A stretch of DNA of 64,000 nt from Coprinellus micaceus (lineage: Eukaryota > Basidiomycota > Agaricomycetes > Agaricales > Psathyrellaceae), in the NCBI GenBank assembly GCA_951394405.1, contig OX596337.1, positions 1,426,001 through 1,490,000 on the forward strand. The letters run 5' to 3'. The translations under genes were made by a program, and so were the position numbers. Positions within the stretch are counted from its first letter, which is position 1. Each line of letters begins with the position of its first letter. The notes beneath the pieces are model-generated. The model did not search any database. It had not been told where the DNA came from and saw only the letters and a program-made list of their open reading frames with translations. This document shows, piece after piece, positions 12,778-25,611 of this stretch.

Positions 12778-13747
12778 AATGGTGCTCTTTTTTCTTTTGG
12801 TTCACGCGCTGCTATGATTTATCCCCTTCTATCTATCAATTTATATTGCCGTTTATACGTATTCGCTGTCGTTCATGGAACTGTTGTTGTCTTCCCTCGA
12901 CCATACCTACCCTTTCTAGATCCAGACGTTACCACCTTATCCTGTGCGGGTGTGACGGGCCCGCGACTCCAAGAATACCCTCATCCACCCCTGTTTATAC
13001 AATGTAATACTATACCCTAGTAGCATAGATGTTGATTGGAACACGCCTGCACATAAACTCCTGGCCAAACATTGCAGCGTTGAAATAGGCGCCATGTCTT
13101 TCAATTCAAACACAGGCTCCCGCCGTCATACGGGCCCTGAAGGACTAGGCAGTTAGGTTTGACATACGACCAAGGCAGGGCTGTAGGGACATCCGCACGG
13201 TTCCCCTCGCCTTATCGTATATATCAGCGCACATAAAGAGCCTCGGGTTCCCGTGGAACGCGGAGCATTAAATTGTTGCCACGAAGATTAAAGCTCGGGA
13301 AAGGTTGTGGGCACGAGGCGGGTGGCAAGAATCCATGGATTTACGAGAATGCGTGGGCGTGGTCAAAAGCGCAACAATGTGTGACCGTTTTAAGCGCCCG
13401 TTGAGCTGGGCAAGAGACACTTGGGGCCACGTTGCTCGGTCGAACAGGCTAGCCGCTGAGACTCAGGTCAAAGCGAGAGGTGCCAAGATGAGATGAAGAG
13501 CGCGCCAAAGGACTAGATAAAATACAAAAAGTACGGGGAGCGAGACCAGATCTATGAGCACAGACACGGGAGAAGTACGTGAACAAGGAGCACAGAAGAG
13601 GAAATGATGAAGAGAGTGGGCGAAAGTGGAGCATGGTGTGGGTGGGCAGATCGATGAAAAGCAAAACATGGATAAGAGAGGAAGGGAACAAGTACAACAA
13701 ACGAAAACAGAAACAGATACAAATCAGATTCAATACACCACTCTCCT
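12778..13747 (+). other. Convergent intergenic region
   Basis: About 970 bp between two convergent genes. It starts with a T-rich 3' flank of the kinesin gene. No coding potential is recognised. It contains TTTTAAGCGCCCG near 13389-13401, one copy of the GCGCTTA-type element discussed with the NACHT genes; here no NACHT gene is adjacent. The purine-rich block 13560-13735 is the 3' flank of the minus-strand gene. Confidence 0.4.
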
Positions 13748-16700
13748 CTACCCACCAGTACCAGTCCTCCCCCTCTTTCTCGCACTCCTCTTCGCAGTTG
13801 TGGCACCCTCCGCGGTACCTATCGTCGGACTCGCCGTCGCTCCGCTATCCCCACCCGCCTGCTTCCTCTTTAAACTCGCATGTCCCATGGCCGGCGTCCC
13901 TGCACTCGTACTTCCACTGGGACTAGATGCGTTCGCTGCCGCACTACTGCTCGGCCCTGCCCCTGCCCCTGACCCCGACGCATTAGCGTTGCTATTCTGT
14001 GGTATCGACCGGTGCTGCTTTTGTGGGCTATTCGCCGAACTCGAACTCTGCGTTCCAGGACTTGCAATCGTCGCATTTTGCGGGGGAGGTATAACGGCAG
14101 GTGTCGTTCCATTGGTGTTGATGCCTGCATTGTTGCCTCCAGGGAGGCCGGGGTTGATCACGGACTGAGACGCGCTCTGGTACACTAGCGGGGCATGAAG
14201 GTGCTGTTGAGTAGAGGGAGGTATGACACCATTCGGAAAGGGTTGCTGTTGCCGTACTGAAGGTTGGCCTGGAGGTATGTTTGGGGGCGGGCCGGGTGGA
14301 TTTTGTCGTTGCTGTGGTAGTCCCTGGGTCGAGCTCCCGCTACCAGACGCCTCCGGGGCTGTCGGTAGTTGTGGTTGTGCCGCGCCATAGGTGGGACCAT
14401 ACTCAGAACCGTATTGTTTGACGCTCGTCTCATATTCTTCATTTCTTTCATAATGTTCGAACCGAGGGAAGTTAAAAGGAGCTTTGACCCATTCTGGTAA
14501 CTCTTTGAAGCCGTTTTCACGCAGACGTTCGGCGAACTTGTCGAGGGCGCCTATACAAGAGAATGTAAGTTCAATAGGATGGGGGGGTAGGATGGGGTGG
14601 AAAAGATGGATCTATTCGTCAGTTGGGGTGTAATATGTTTCATAAAAAGAGAAAAAAGGGACTGTACCTAGAGGGCCCATCTTGTTGATAGCAGCGAACT
14701 CCATCAAATCTGACATAGCGCCAACGCTTTCAGCGAGCTGGATATCGGGGTCAGGTTCTGCTCCAAGCCGTAACGAACATCCTGCTCACCTCCAAACACC
14801 GCATGGTCGCCTGAGGGATCCCGAATGCGTTGACAGGCTCGCCAGGCATGGTGGCCCTCGCGATTTGGATCCGTGGCTCCTCACCACACCTGCGTCTCCT
14901 CTCCGCCTCCTCCGCCATCGCCGCAGGGCTCCCTACTGGTGGACTAGGAGCGCCAGGCACGCGAATCGGAAACAGGTTGACGTCTTCGCGTGTCCTTTCC
15001 CCCGTAATGAGATCGAGGTTGATCATTTTCTCGTACTGATACACGTGCATGTTCAGCGAGGTGATCAGTAGTTTGATATCGTTGGGGTCGACGGTGGAGA
15101 GGGTAGGTGTTGGTCCAGTTGCCGAGGCAGGGCGTACAACGCTAGCTTCGTATACGACACTCAGCCACCCTTTGAGGGCGACGCGATAGCCGTTGGAGAA
15201 CCGATAAATCCATTCGGCATGGGCGGTTTCGAGGGAATAGGCGCCTGGTGCTAGAATGCGTTCACGGCAACCGTCCACAACCCAAGACATAGATGTTACC
15301 CCGGCCTGCGTTGTCGCGAGGAAGAACCGGGGTAGTATTAGGGCGCCGATTTCTTCGAGTACTTTCCTGTGTTAGTACGTCTTGATAGACACAAGCTAAA
15401 TTGAGACTCACCGAAGTACTTTGCCTCTTTCTTATCCTCCGTCTTCCACAATTGGAACCTGAAGCTCGCTTTCGGGGAGAAATATTCCTTGACAAGGTCG
15501 TTCCAGTATTGTTGCTGAAGTTTCTGAAGGGATATAACGAGAGGTGAGTGCCAAGTATGTTGTCGACGATAACAGGGAAACAAACATTTTTATCCTCGAT
15601 AGCGAGAACGGCGCTGAACTGAAGAAACTTGGTTAGGATTTGGCCAGGTGGTACGATATTATTAGTAGAACTGGTCGCGATCCATGCATTAGCCTTTCAT
15701 AACTTTGAAGGAGAAATGAAAGAAACACTCTTACATGACGGCTGGCCGTTGAGGAGGGGCGTTCAAGTTCGAAGGTCCAGCGGTCGGATGAGGGGGTGCG
15801 CGCACTGCGTTAGGGGGTTGTGGGTTCATACTAAAAGGCTCTGACTGTCCTGATCCACCAGGCGTAGAAGGTTGTCCTCCGCCTGTGTGCTGAGGCTGTA
15901 GCATTGGCAGCGGCCGTGGCGGGCCTTGCGTTGGTGGGGGAGGGGGAGGAATTATCGACGGGGGTCCGTTTGGCGGTTGCTGCTGCTGCTGCTGCTGGTG
16001 TCCTAGCCTTCCACCACTGGGGCCGTGCCCATGACCGGGTGGCGCCATCGTCGCACCAGGCGGTAAAGGGACTTGCCCCGATCGAGGGGTTTGGCCACGG
16101 GGACTTGATACTTGAGCATGGGCGTAGGGGATTTGTGGTTGGGATTGGGGACGCGATTGGGGGCGGGATGGCTGGTTCGGTAGATGTTCGTTTGATGGGG
16201 CAGTTTGCATGGGGGAAGGGTGGTGAGCAGCGGATGGGCCGGGCTGTGGGGTTCCATGTCGTTGCTGTGGGGGCTGAGGTGTCCGTCGTTGCGTGAGTTG
16301 AGGTGTACGGATGGAATGCGGGTGGTTCTGGGAGGCGGGGCGCGGCGGCACGGGTGATGCGAAATGGCCTCCAACAAAGGAGTCGCTCGGATTACCCATT
16401 CCATTGGCGGTGTTGTTCATTTGGAGTGTCTGTGCTGGGGTCGGGAAGGAATTGCGAGATGATTCGGACATGTCAGAAGGGGGCGTCGGCGCTGTTCCGA
16501 ACGGGAAGACACCAGGGGCATTGGGAATTCGTTGTCCGGGAGAAAACTGGGTGCCTGGGTAGTTGATGAATCCCATTACATTCGCGTTGTCGGGAGTCAT
16601 TGAGGCTCGATTGCCGGGTGGCTGAGAGGGCCCTGGGCCCATGCCCATGCCGTTTGGTCGGGGGGACTGCTGGGAATTGGGGATTACGACGCCGTTCACA

Positions 16701-17533
16701 AACGATGGTTGCATGGATGGCTGAGCCATTCCCATTTGCATAGGCTGTTGACCCATCGATGGAGGCTGAGAGAGGCTACCCATGACCTGATTGACTTGAG
16801 AAGGCCCGACGCCCCCCATCGAAGGTTGCATCATCGCACTCACCACAGGACGCGGACCCATCTGTGACTGCTGGTGTTGTGGAGGGCGGACCGTTGGATG
16901 ACCCTGTGGATGCATCTGTTGCATGGCTCGGATATGCTGCATGTGCTGGGGGCTCATTTGCTGCTGTGGTTGCTGGGGCAGTAAACTCATTCCACCCGTC
17001 GCCGCCCCAGAATTCATCCCCATCTGCGCCCCCGACGGCACCCGCCTCAGGGCCGGGTTCTGCATCTGCCCCTGCGCCATCCCCTGTTGAAATGGGTTGC
17101 CCATCTGTGAGTTGACGTTGAGTCCACCTGCCGCGGACATATGTTGGGGGGGGCCAACGCCAACCTGGCCCCCTGCTCCCGGGGGCATCATGCCCTGAGG
17201 AACACCGCCTGGACGCATCGGACGCTGCTGCTGCTGCGGGGCGCCTCCTGAAGCGAGCTGGTGGACCGGGCCCCCTCCTGCCTGAGCATGCGCTTGCGCC
17301 ATCAATATCCGTTGGTGCTGCTGGTGGTGGTTCTGCTGGGAGTTCGGAAGCGATGAGACGCCGTTTCCTGGGCCGAGCATGGCCATCCCGGGGTTGGGGT
17401 TCATGTTGGGGGGCATGACCATCGGCTGCTGGTTCATCTGTGCCGAGTTCTGCATGAAGGCGGTTGTTGGGTTGCCCATGGCGAGCATGGGACCCTGGTT
17501 CATTGGATTTGCCCTGAGCATATGGCCGTTCAT
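13748..17533 (-). CDS. LIM-domain-binding (LDB/SEUSS-like) transcriptional co-regulator, Gln-rich
   Basis: A nuclear adaptor of the LDB1/SEUSS/fungal Mfg1-Adn class, which links transcription factors in morphogenesis programmes. The ATG at 17531-17533 (MNGHMLRANPMNQGPML) opens a large exon (to 15731) of Met/Gln/Pro/Gly-rich sequence with poly-Gln runs. The conserved LDB region follows in three to four exons: LQQQYWNDLVKEYFSPKASF, FQLWKTEDKKEAKYFEIG, APILPRFFLATTQAGVTSM, SWVVDGCRERIL, EWIYRFSNGYRVALKGWLSV and LNMHVYQYEKMINLDL. A second Ser/Ala/Pro-rich tail ends with a basic RSARKRGRTGTGG and TAG at 13748-13750. The open frame continues upstream to about 17656 without an ATG, so a slightly different start is possible. 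Its promoter is shared with IMP3. Confidence 0.85.
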
Positions 17534-17676
17534 CGGAGGCGGTGGGTTGTGGAAGGGGTGGAGGTGGGCGGGGACATGCGCCAGGACGTGCTGGACGTTG
17601 AGGAAGAGATGCGGAGCCTCTACTTGCAGTCCGTTTCGTCGCTCCCACGTGGCCAATCACCTTTTCTTCCACCATC
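17534..17676. promoter_or_regulatory. Short bidirectional promoter, LDB-like gene / IMP3
   Basis: Only about 140 bp separate the start codons of the divergent LDB-like gene (-) and IMP3 (+), so the two must share regulatory sequence. No clear TATA box is visible. Pyrimidine-rich sequence (CTTTTCTTCCACCATC) precedes the IMP3 ATG. Confidence 0.5.
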
Positions 17677-18439
17677 ATGGTCCGCCAACTCAAATACCAT
17701 GAGCAGAAACTCCTCAAGAAAGTCGATTTCCTCAATGTATGAACCCTCTATTAATTCAATACCCCTCTCTGACATGTATCACAGTGGAAACAAGATGCAA
17801 ATCTCCGCGAAATCAAGGTCATGCGCAGGTACCACATCCAGGACCGCGAGGACTACCACAAATACAACAAGCTCTGTGGTTCTCTCAGGGCATTTGCCCA
17901 CCGCGTCTCCCTCCTTCCTGCCCAGGATCCGTTCCGCTCAAAGATGGAAGGCCAGCTCCTCAGCAAGCTCTACGACATGGGCATCTTGAACACCGCCGCC
18001 AAGCTCAGCGATGTCGAGAACAAGCTCACCGTGGCTGCCCTTTGCCGGAGACGGCTCGCAGTCTTCATGTGCATGGCGAAGATGGCTGAGACCGTTAGTG
18101 CCGTGCGTACACTGCCTCTCAAACCCATACCTCGTCTCACAAATAGATAACCCAGGCGGTAAAATTTATCGAGCAGGGCCATGTACGAGTCGGCCCCGAT
18201 ACCATCACAGACCCTGCGTATCTCGTAACGCGGTAAGCGAGACTCTATTACTCCCAATTAGCCGGCGCCTTACTTACCCTGTGATAGGCATATGGAGGAC
18301 TATGTCACCTGGGTCGACACTTCCAAACTTAAGCGCGTCGTCATGGAATACAACGACGAGGTAGGTTCCTTCCCGCTCCGCGACTTGGGCCAATCTAACA
18401 TCCGCCTTTCCTTAGCTCGATGACTTTGACCTTCTCTAA
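17677..18439 (+). CDS. IMP3: U3 small nucleolar ribonucleoprotein protein IMP3
   Basis: IMP3 is an S4-domain protein of the small-subunit processome that helps U3 snoRNA pair with pre-rRNA in the nucleolus. The ATG at 17677 gives [20 protein letters not shown]. After an intron with donor near 17737 it continues [20 protein letters not shown] and [20 protein letters not shown]. Further on are [32 protein letters not shown], the S4 RNA-binding stretch [20 protein letters not shown] and [20 protein letters not shown]. It ends EYNDELDDFDLL at TAA 18437-18439. The length of about 185 residues is normal for the family and every conserved block is present. Confidence 0.95.
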
Positions 18440-21290
18440 GGCTGTTGTTCTGTATCCTTCTTCGCGTCTCCAGAAAGCGTCGGGGCAACGAGATCTCCCT
18501 CGAATGCACGCCGTTGTTGGCAAGACACTCCACAGTTCGCGGTAGTCGCGATGCTACCACTCACCGACGGATATTCTCACCACCCGTACACCCTCCCACC
18601 TATCCCCGCACCTCCTTCCACCCTTTCACCTCTCATGCTCCACACACTCAACACGACACCAAAAAGCTCGATAGTAACGGGCGTAGACTTTGTACCAATA
18701 GACAGAAAGACAAAGAAAAGACAAAAACACGGAGAATAGATTTTAAACAAATTCCTGTCTCTCTGGTGCTTCCTGGCTTCAAACTCGGAGCAACCGGCGT
18801 TGAGGTGAAGTTCACCACATCCCCCAGCGTCGTCAGGGCTATGGGGCCTTTCAAAGAGTCGAGTCGATCGCTGGAATGCCTCGAACGCACCCCACGCTGC
18901 TCTCGACCCTCATTCAACCTACCTTGCATGCAACTACTTGTGCTCTCGCCATTGAATTCGCTCCCTCGACGTAAGAGATCGGCTAGAGTTCGCTTAGCCA
19001 GTATCTAAGCGAAACGGGCGCTTATTGCCCAACAGTGCTGTTCGCTTCGCTGCCTTTGCGATCCGGAGACCCTTGACCCTGACAGCTTGTCCGTTTTTGT
19101 GCCGCCCCTCGGCCTTCTTTCTTTGAGTAGCGTCTATCTATTTCCATTGGAGCCTGATGTGCAGCACAGCGACGATGCCAACTCCTCTGTGGTACGCTGA
19201 CGCGCGCCATATTCCATTGGCATTGGACCTGAGCGCCTGCGGCTATGGCTCAGCGAATTAACTCGCAACCGCGCTTAAGTGCCCATTCCGCCCACCTAAG
19301 GCTCGGGAAACCCTTAGTCGAAGCTGTAAGTTGGGATATGTGTTGCTTCTTGTAATTGAAGCACGCTTTCCCGTGGTCTCTGAATCCCGGTCCCCCCTGC
19401 ATATTCCATCAGGCGACGTTTAGTATCGGATCTTAGAGGCTGCGGCTACAATCCTGCGATTCACCCGCACCGCACCTAACGGCCCATCGCGCAGGGGAGA
19501 TACAATGGGGATCAGTCGCCCAGGAGCCTTCAATGAATCGTAGCGCTGCGTTGCACCTTTAGCGAGGTCCCAGACTCCGCCTTTACGCCTCGCCATAAAA
19601 TTTACATCCATCCATTCTCCATTCTCCATTCTCCACTCTGCCCTCTTTCCTCCTAGGGTATTACCCGGCTGTTCTTCTATCTCTCCCCCCGCGTATCCTC
19701 GTGTCCGCGCCACGCCTACTGTTTGCAGCGCGCTTGACTAATTCCCCACCTTGCAGAGGCTTGCACCCCTGTGAGGCATTACAAGGACCCACAACAACCC
19801 GCATCTGTGTTCATTAATACCCAGTACTAAACCAACACCACGAAGAACACAGCACGAGCGAACATCCCGTTATCTCTTGGCCAATCCACCCCTGTTCGAC
19901 TGGGCACGCGCGACGGGCGCTTAATTAATTGTTAGCGGTTGCCGCGCGTATTTCATCTCCCTTTAACCCGGGGCCCCTGGCGCACCACGCCGTTACGGTG
20001 TGTTCGTTATGCATAGACGTCACGGCCTGTAGGTGTACGCCCTGCACCCTGCACTTGACCGGCAAGGTAGATGACGAAACGCCTCACGATGAATCCTCCT
20101 CGAGGCTCCGAACTACGGAGTGGTTTTCGCTATTCGTCAACGGCACGCTGTATGGCGTTATCAGCTCGCCTGGACCGGTTGAGACGGAATATTATACCCT
20201 GATTGACGCGCGAAAACCCTGAGCCCTTCCTGATATGGTGTAGATAATGTTAATTTACTGTGAATGGGTGTGGCCTTATTCCCCAGGCGGGTCGCCTGCG
20301 CTCGCTTCATTACACAGTGTACTCATTAAAAGACGCGTCCTATATCGGGCTACATTGAAGAAGGCGTTCTGATTTTCTCTTGGTCTGGTCGGGGCGTAAG
20401 AAGTCGGCAGCGGAACGGGCGCTTAATTGATCGCCTCTCCCGTTTGTATCCCCAACGGCGTCCCTCTAACGAGGCAAGCATTGACTGCTCGCCGTCGCAT
20501 ATGTGTGGCGTCGCCCGGACTTATACCCTCTTGAAAAAACGAGGTCCGCTGAACAGCTCAAGCTCCCCATTACCTCCTCGAGCCCCGGATCGGGTTTAAG
20601 GGACTTGGTAAGGTGTGCCCACCTCGAACGGTCGAGACAATCCTGGGGCAAAACTCTGAGCCTCTCTTTGCGCTCTTCCCTGGAACCTCGGACATTCGTC
20701 GCGGGCGAAGCACAACTAAGGTGGAAATAGTGAGGTATTTACCTTCTTCTCGCGCGAGTTGGCGGACGAAGCGCACCATTTCGCACCGGCTACAGACTCT
20801 AGCGTCACTCTGCGAAACATCATAGATGCGCAAGTTAGGATCGTCGTTGTCCTCATGATCACCTATGAAAGGAATCTGTCAAGTACGGAGGACGGATTGC
20901 GGTGACAGGACAATAGAGTCGGACGTAAGGCAATGACGAGAAACATTGTCTCTGTATGATGCTGTATAATAAAAAATGACATGATGTTGCTGTGGAACAG
21001 TGTAATGCGAGAAGATTCGGGTAGTCGAGACATGGATGAAAGGCAAAGAAGAGAGAAACGAATAAAGAAGAATGCACAGATAAAACGAACCCGTGAATGT
21101 ATGGATGGATGAAGTGGTTAAAGAGAAGAAAGCCGATGGAAGAGGATGCGGTATTAAAGGGGGATATCCGTGTTGCACACCTCCTTCCCCTCCAACTAGC
21201 CTTAGGCGCCCAGGACCCACACACCTTCCCCTCCAGTAACGCCACAGCCCTCCCCTCCTACTCTCGTTCACCTGATAGCCCGAGCGCCCT
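18440..21290 (+). other. Gene-free stretch of about 2.85 kb
   Basis: No convincing gene on either strand; open frames are short and share no known domain. It contains three GGGCGCTTA elements on the plus strand: at 19016 (GGGCGCTTATTG), 19915 (GGGCGCTTAATTAATTG) and 20417 (GGGCGCTTAATTGATCG). It also holds a short tandem repeat of the 7-mer CCATTCT near 19612-19638, and a related GGCGCCC site near 21204. The right end, from about 20880, is the 3' flank of the PNUTS-like gene. The stretch could be a non-coding RNA locus or the remains of lost genes; the sequence does not decide. Confidence 0.5.
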
Positions 21291-24200
21291 TCAAAACGCC
21301 TGGTCATGGGCGAAATTACAGTGATCGCCATATTTGCATCTGTTAATTCCGGAGTCAAAAGTCAGTCCACACTGCTCTTTCTCAAGAATATCAATAGGAT
21401 GTTTAGATGCTCGCCTTCCTTCTGCAAAGAATGTGCAAGGTATTCTTCTATTACTTCTAAATCCATCGCCTCCCCTCCCGCGTTCTCCCCCTCGTCCCCC
21501 GCTTCCGCGTCCCCCACGGCCCCGGCCTCGCCTTTCGTTCCAGTTTCCCGGCCCGCTGCCGCCGGATCCGGAGTAATCGCCGTGATCATAATCAGCGGGC
21601 ATGTGACCTGGCCAGGCGCCGCCTGCGGGTGGTTGACTCGCCTCATATCCAGGAGTACCGAACCCTCCCGCTGCCGGCGCAGTCGCTGGGGCAGTGGTCT
21701 GAAGTTGTTGAATCAAATGCTGTAGAGTAGATCCTGCAAACGGTTCGGCAGCTGCTGGTGCCGGGGCAGCACCAGGGGCTAGAGCCTGCGCCAGCACTGA
21801 GGGGTCCATTGCGAGTTTCTGGAGAAGTTGGGCTACGGCGGGTTGGGCGGCCATCGTTGCAGCGGCTGCGAGTGGATCCACATTCATAGGACCTGAAGCT
21901 GGTTCTGGCTCTGCCGCCATCGATTCTGCAGTCCAGGTGAGGTCGTCGTTTTCCGGTCCTAGGGTCATGATCACCACATTCTTGTCCACCTCTTCTTCGG
22001 GCATGATCTGCATGGGCTCTGCTGGCGTGTCGGGGACTTGAGACTCGTTCATATACAGAGCGCCGAGCGCAGTAGCTTCGCGCGCCTCCTGTGCTTCCTT
22101 CTCCTCGCTCTTCTCGCCGCGCGGGTGGTCAGTTTGCTCAGTGAGAAGCAGGGCTAGAGGAACCACATAGGCGGGCACGTTCATCGAGGGCGCACACACA
22201 GGACATTGGCGGGCAATGCCAAGAAAGCGGATGGTAAAGTAAGGAAGGAAGTGGAAGGTAGGAATGCAATCAGCCACTTCGCTTCGATCATTGTAACAAA
22301 GAACGTTTGCTCACCCTGAGGCTCTGACCAATCGATCGCTTCTTCCAAACCCTGCTGGTGCAGCGCTGCACCTTCGCCCCTATCCAAATCGCGCAAGCTC
22401 GTACCGTGCATACCCTGTTCGAACAAGTTGAGTTCAATTTCTTTAGCTTTCAACTCAGTGGAGGGAGCGACAAAGCGTTGACGTACGTCCTTCATATCAT
22501 CATCGTACACCGCGCGCTCAATGTACTTTATCTGTACCAAGCCCTCTCCCGGTGCCCAGGTCACATTTTTCCGCTTCCCGCCCTTTCCGCCCGCAATACC
22601 GCCTGGTGGTGTTCCTTTCGCGCCATTACCACTGGCAGTTGGGACGTTAGCAGGTGAATTTGATAGCGGCTCCTTCTTCAGCTTCATCGCCTTCACGATC
22701 TCCGCGAAAGGATCTACTGCCGACGGCATCGCAACATCGTCCCCGCCCTCGCCATTAGGCGTGGAGGACTTCGTGGGTGGAGGTATAGATGCCTTCTTGA
22801 ACGAAGGAAGCTTGCCCTTCGCCGCTTTGGGTTTAGGTGCGGAGAAGAACGAGGTGTCGGCTCCAGCTCCCTTCGTCGCCGATGCTGACGACGATGAGGA
22901 TGACGAGGGTTTGGATAGGGATATAGAGGTAGGTTCTTTCTTGACGGTGGGTTTCGTGGACGTCGACGTGCCCACGGCGGGTTTCTTGGATGGCGGCGCA
23001 TTACCCGACGCGCCTGCCCTGGAGCTCGATGATGAAGTTGATGATGCGGAAGGTGGCTCTTTCCGCTTCTTCGAGACTCCTATTCGTCGGTTTACACAGG
23101 GAATTGGAGAGCGAACAGAAAATCATCAGCACGAGTTGCTTGTGAATGGATAGATTGAGGCGACCCACCGTCCGTTCCCGAGGACTGATTGGGATTTGAC
23201 CCCGAAGTAGTGGCAACCGACTCGCTGGCCTTTGCCTTCTGCACGAGTTCGAGCCACCGCCGTTCGAGGTTGGACGCCATGTCCTTGATGGCTTTTGGGA
23301 TGCATTCGTTCCGTTCCGTTCGTTTGGTTTTTTTGTAGGTTCCATTTGTTTTGTGAAGTTGACGTTGTTGCCGGGCATAGAAGAGAGGGGGGAGAAGCAG
23401 AAAGTTAGATCTCAATATACATTCAAGGTATCGATACTAGGTTGAACGATGCTGGGGCTGGTGGTAGTACAACGACGACCGCTCGCGAGTTCAATTGTCC
23501 AGACGTCTGACGAATCCGAGAGGGTTTGGTGGTTATCGGGGTTTCCCACCGAATGTCACTTTCTCCTTCCGTAATTCTAAGACACAGCTGGCATAGTTTT
23601 CTGCGCATCCTTCTCCACTTTTGACCTTACCGTTGACCTCAAAGTCTCGTTCATTTCGAGATAGAGAAGATTCGTAGTGAGAGAACAAATATCAAACCTT
23701 GAGCCCTTGCTAACTCACGAGCGTCTGGACAAGAGACGACGACGGACAACAGAACGGGGACATGGGTAGGGGAAGGAATTGTAACAAGAACTCACCAGGA
23801 GATGGACTTTTGTTCATCAGACTCCGCACCAATCTCCCAATTCTCGAAGTTTTGAGGATATCCACGTTTAGCGGCAGTCTGTCCAAGATCTAGAAGATCA
23901 CCAAAGTTAGGACCTCCCCAGTTCACTTTCCAAAACGCCGAACGATAAGGGAGAACTGAAAGGAGAAAGACAGAATCAAGAAATCGACTCTCACATGCAA
24001 AAGCGGCATAACCGTCTCCGACTCCTCCTTACTCACCGCCGCCCCGTCCTTCACAGCCGTAGCTGCCTTTAACCACTCCCTTGTGACATCCATCGCATCG
24101 GGGTTCTCACACCACGCTCTAAAGTAATGATTCGGAGCACCATCTCGCATTTTCTGCAGAATCTCGAGTCGCAGAGAAGGGTCGACTTTGTCAGCCCCAA

Positions 24201-25611
24201 AGTCGTCAATCTTTTCGACAAGGTCCCGTACGGCACCAGCACCACTGAAGGCGTTGGACTGGAGGAGAGGGCGAACCGATTTCTCGAACCTTTCGCGTCG
24301 TTCCTTCTCCTTCTCCCGTGCGGCGGCCTCGCGGGCAGCGGCTTCCTGCTGCTGCTGCTGCTGCTGGAGTTGTTGTTGGTACTGTTGTTGTTGTTGCTGG
24401 TGCTGCTGGAGTTGGAACTGATGGTATTGCTGCTGGAATTGCTGTTGTGATGGATGAGGGTGCTGCAGCTGGGGCGTGGGCGCTGACGACGGGGTGGCCG
24501 GGCCACCAGAAGGGGTGGATGACGACGATGAGGAAGCGGAGATGGGGACAGCCGTCGGTCCGGGCTGGGACATTCCGTAGAATATGCCAGGATGAATGCC
24601 GGTTGTGGGGGAGAACATGTAGGATGAGGGCGTCGAGTTGGTCGGGGATCCAGCTGAGGAATGTAATGCGTGAGGGCTGAGTGTCCCTTGGCCTTGTGCC
24701 TGACTGGAGCCTCCGGAACTCGTCGTGCCATGGGATGGTGGCTGGCGGTAGTAAGGGATGGTGTAGGGGTTTACGTTTGGTGGGTGGAAGGAATACTGGG
24801 AATGGGAGGGTTGTGAGGCGCTCGACGCCTGATAATTGTTCTGTTGGTAGGCAAGACCGTTGCTGCTGCTGGACGCTCCGTTCATAGATAGGGCACTGCG
24901 ATCATGTTAGGGTTGTCGCATGGACCGGCGGATGACAAGATTGATACGCACTCTACGATCATCGGAGATGCTGCCGTCGCATGCTGGGGTGGCGGGGAAT
25001 GCTGCGGCTGCGCTTGACCTTGCTGCACTTGAGCATGGCTCTGGCTCTGTTGTGCGGACGAGGGTGGCTGTTGTGATTGTGATGACTGTGCTTGGTGTGG
25101 CACGCCCGATGCCGAGGATGATGAGCCGACACTCGTCGCGCCATTCAACGTCGAGAAGTTGGACAGGGGTACGTTGGTGGAGGCGACAGGCAATGACCAT
25201 GGCGTTGGGTACGGGTATCCGACAAAGTAGTTGGCGTAGGGGTGCATGTAGGGGTTCGTTGGGCTCAACATTGCTGATGTTGAACTGGGGTTGGACCCTG
25301 GGTCGTTCATCGCTGTTCAGGCTGCCTGCATGCGGAAAAGGCAGGCGCGTAGACTCACCAGTAATGTCGTCGAACGCGGTGAAATCGGACATATCGAGTG
25401 ATGACGCGGGCGGGTTGGAGGTGGAGGGTGTGGCCGTCACCGGGGCCTGTGCTGCGGTGGTGGAGGGTGTGGGGTGGTCCTTGGCGGGCGACAGGGAGGG
25501 CCAGGGGTCGTCGATGGACATGGCGGGCGTCGGGGAGGACGCTGAGGGCTGGACATGGCGGCTCGTGGAAGAGTCCTGGGAGGCGTACGCCGCCCACCCA
25601 AACAGGTCCAT
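21291..25611 (-). CDS. PNUTS-like protein phosphatase 1 regulatory subunit (TFIIS-N domain, RVxF motif, CCCH finger)
   Basis: This resembles PNUTS/fission-yeast Ppn1, which targets PP1 to the transcription-termination machinery in the nucleus. The start at 25611 gives MDLFGWAAYASQD. Ser/Pro/Gln-rich exons follow, then a TFIIS-N-like fold (AFSGAGAVRDLVEKIDDFGA, NHYFRAWCENPDAMDVTREW, then HILDRLPLNVDILKTSRIGR and LVRSLMNKSPSP joined to AIKDMASNLERRWLELVQKA). Next is a Lys/Ser-rich linker and the PP1-docking site KRKNVTWAPGEGLVQIKYIE (RVxF-type KNVTW, as in PNUTS). The C-terminus has RGRGGRG repeats and a CCCH finger, C-x7-C-x5-C-x3-H, ending FAHDQAF at 21291. The finger only has correct spacing if a 75-nt GC-AG intron at 21340-21414 is removed. 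The intron at 23292-23795 is unusually long. Reading all of this as one gene is an inference from the ordered match. Confidence 0.8.

Noticed and set aside
15904..17702. Several long plus-strand open frames opposite the Gln-rich LDB-like gene
   Set aside because: They are antisense frames of a Gln/Pro/Met-rich coding exon, with no domain and no start context; the minus-strand reading carries the conserved gene.
22521..23153. Plus-strand open frame of about 210 residues opposite the PNUTS-like gene
   Set aside because: It is acidic low-complexity antisense of the Lys/Ser-rich linker; the minus strand holds the PP1-docking motif and zinc finger.
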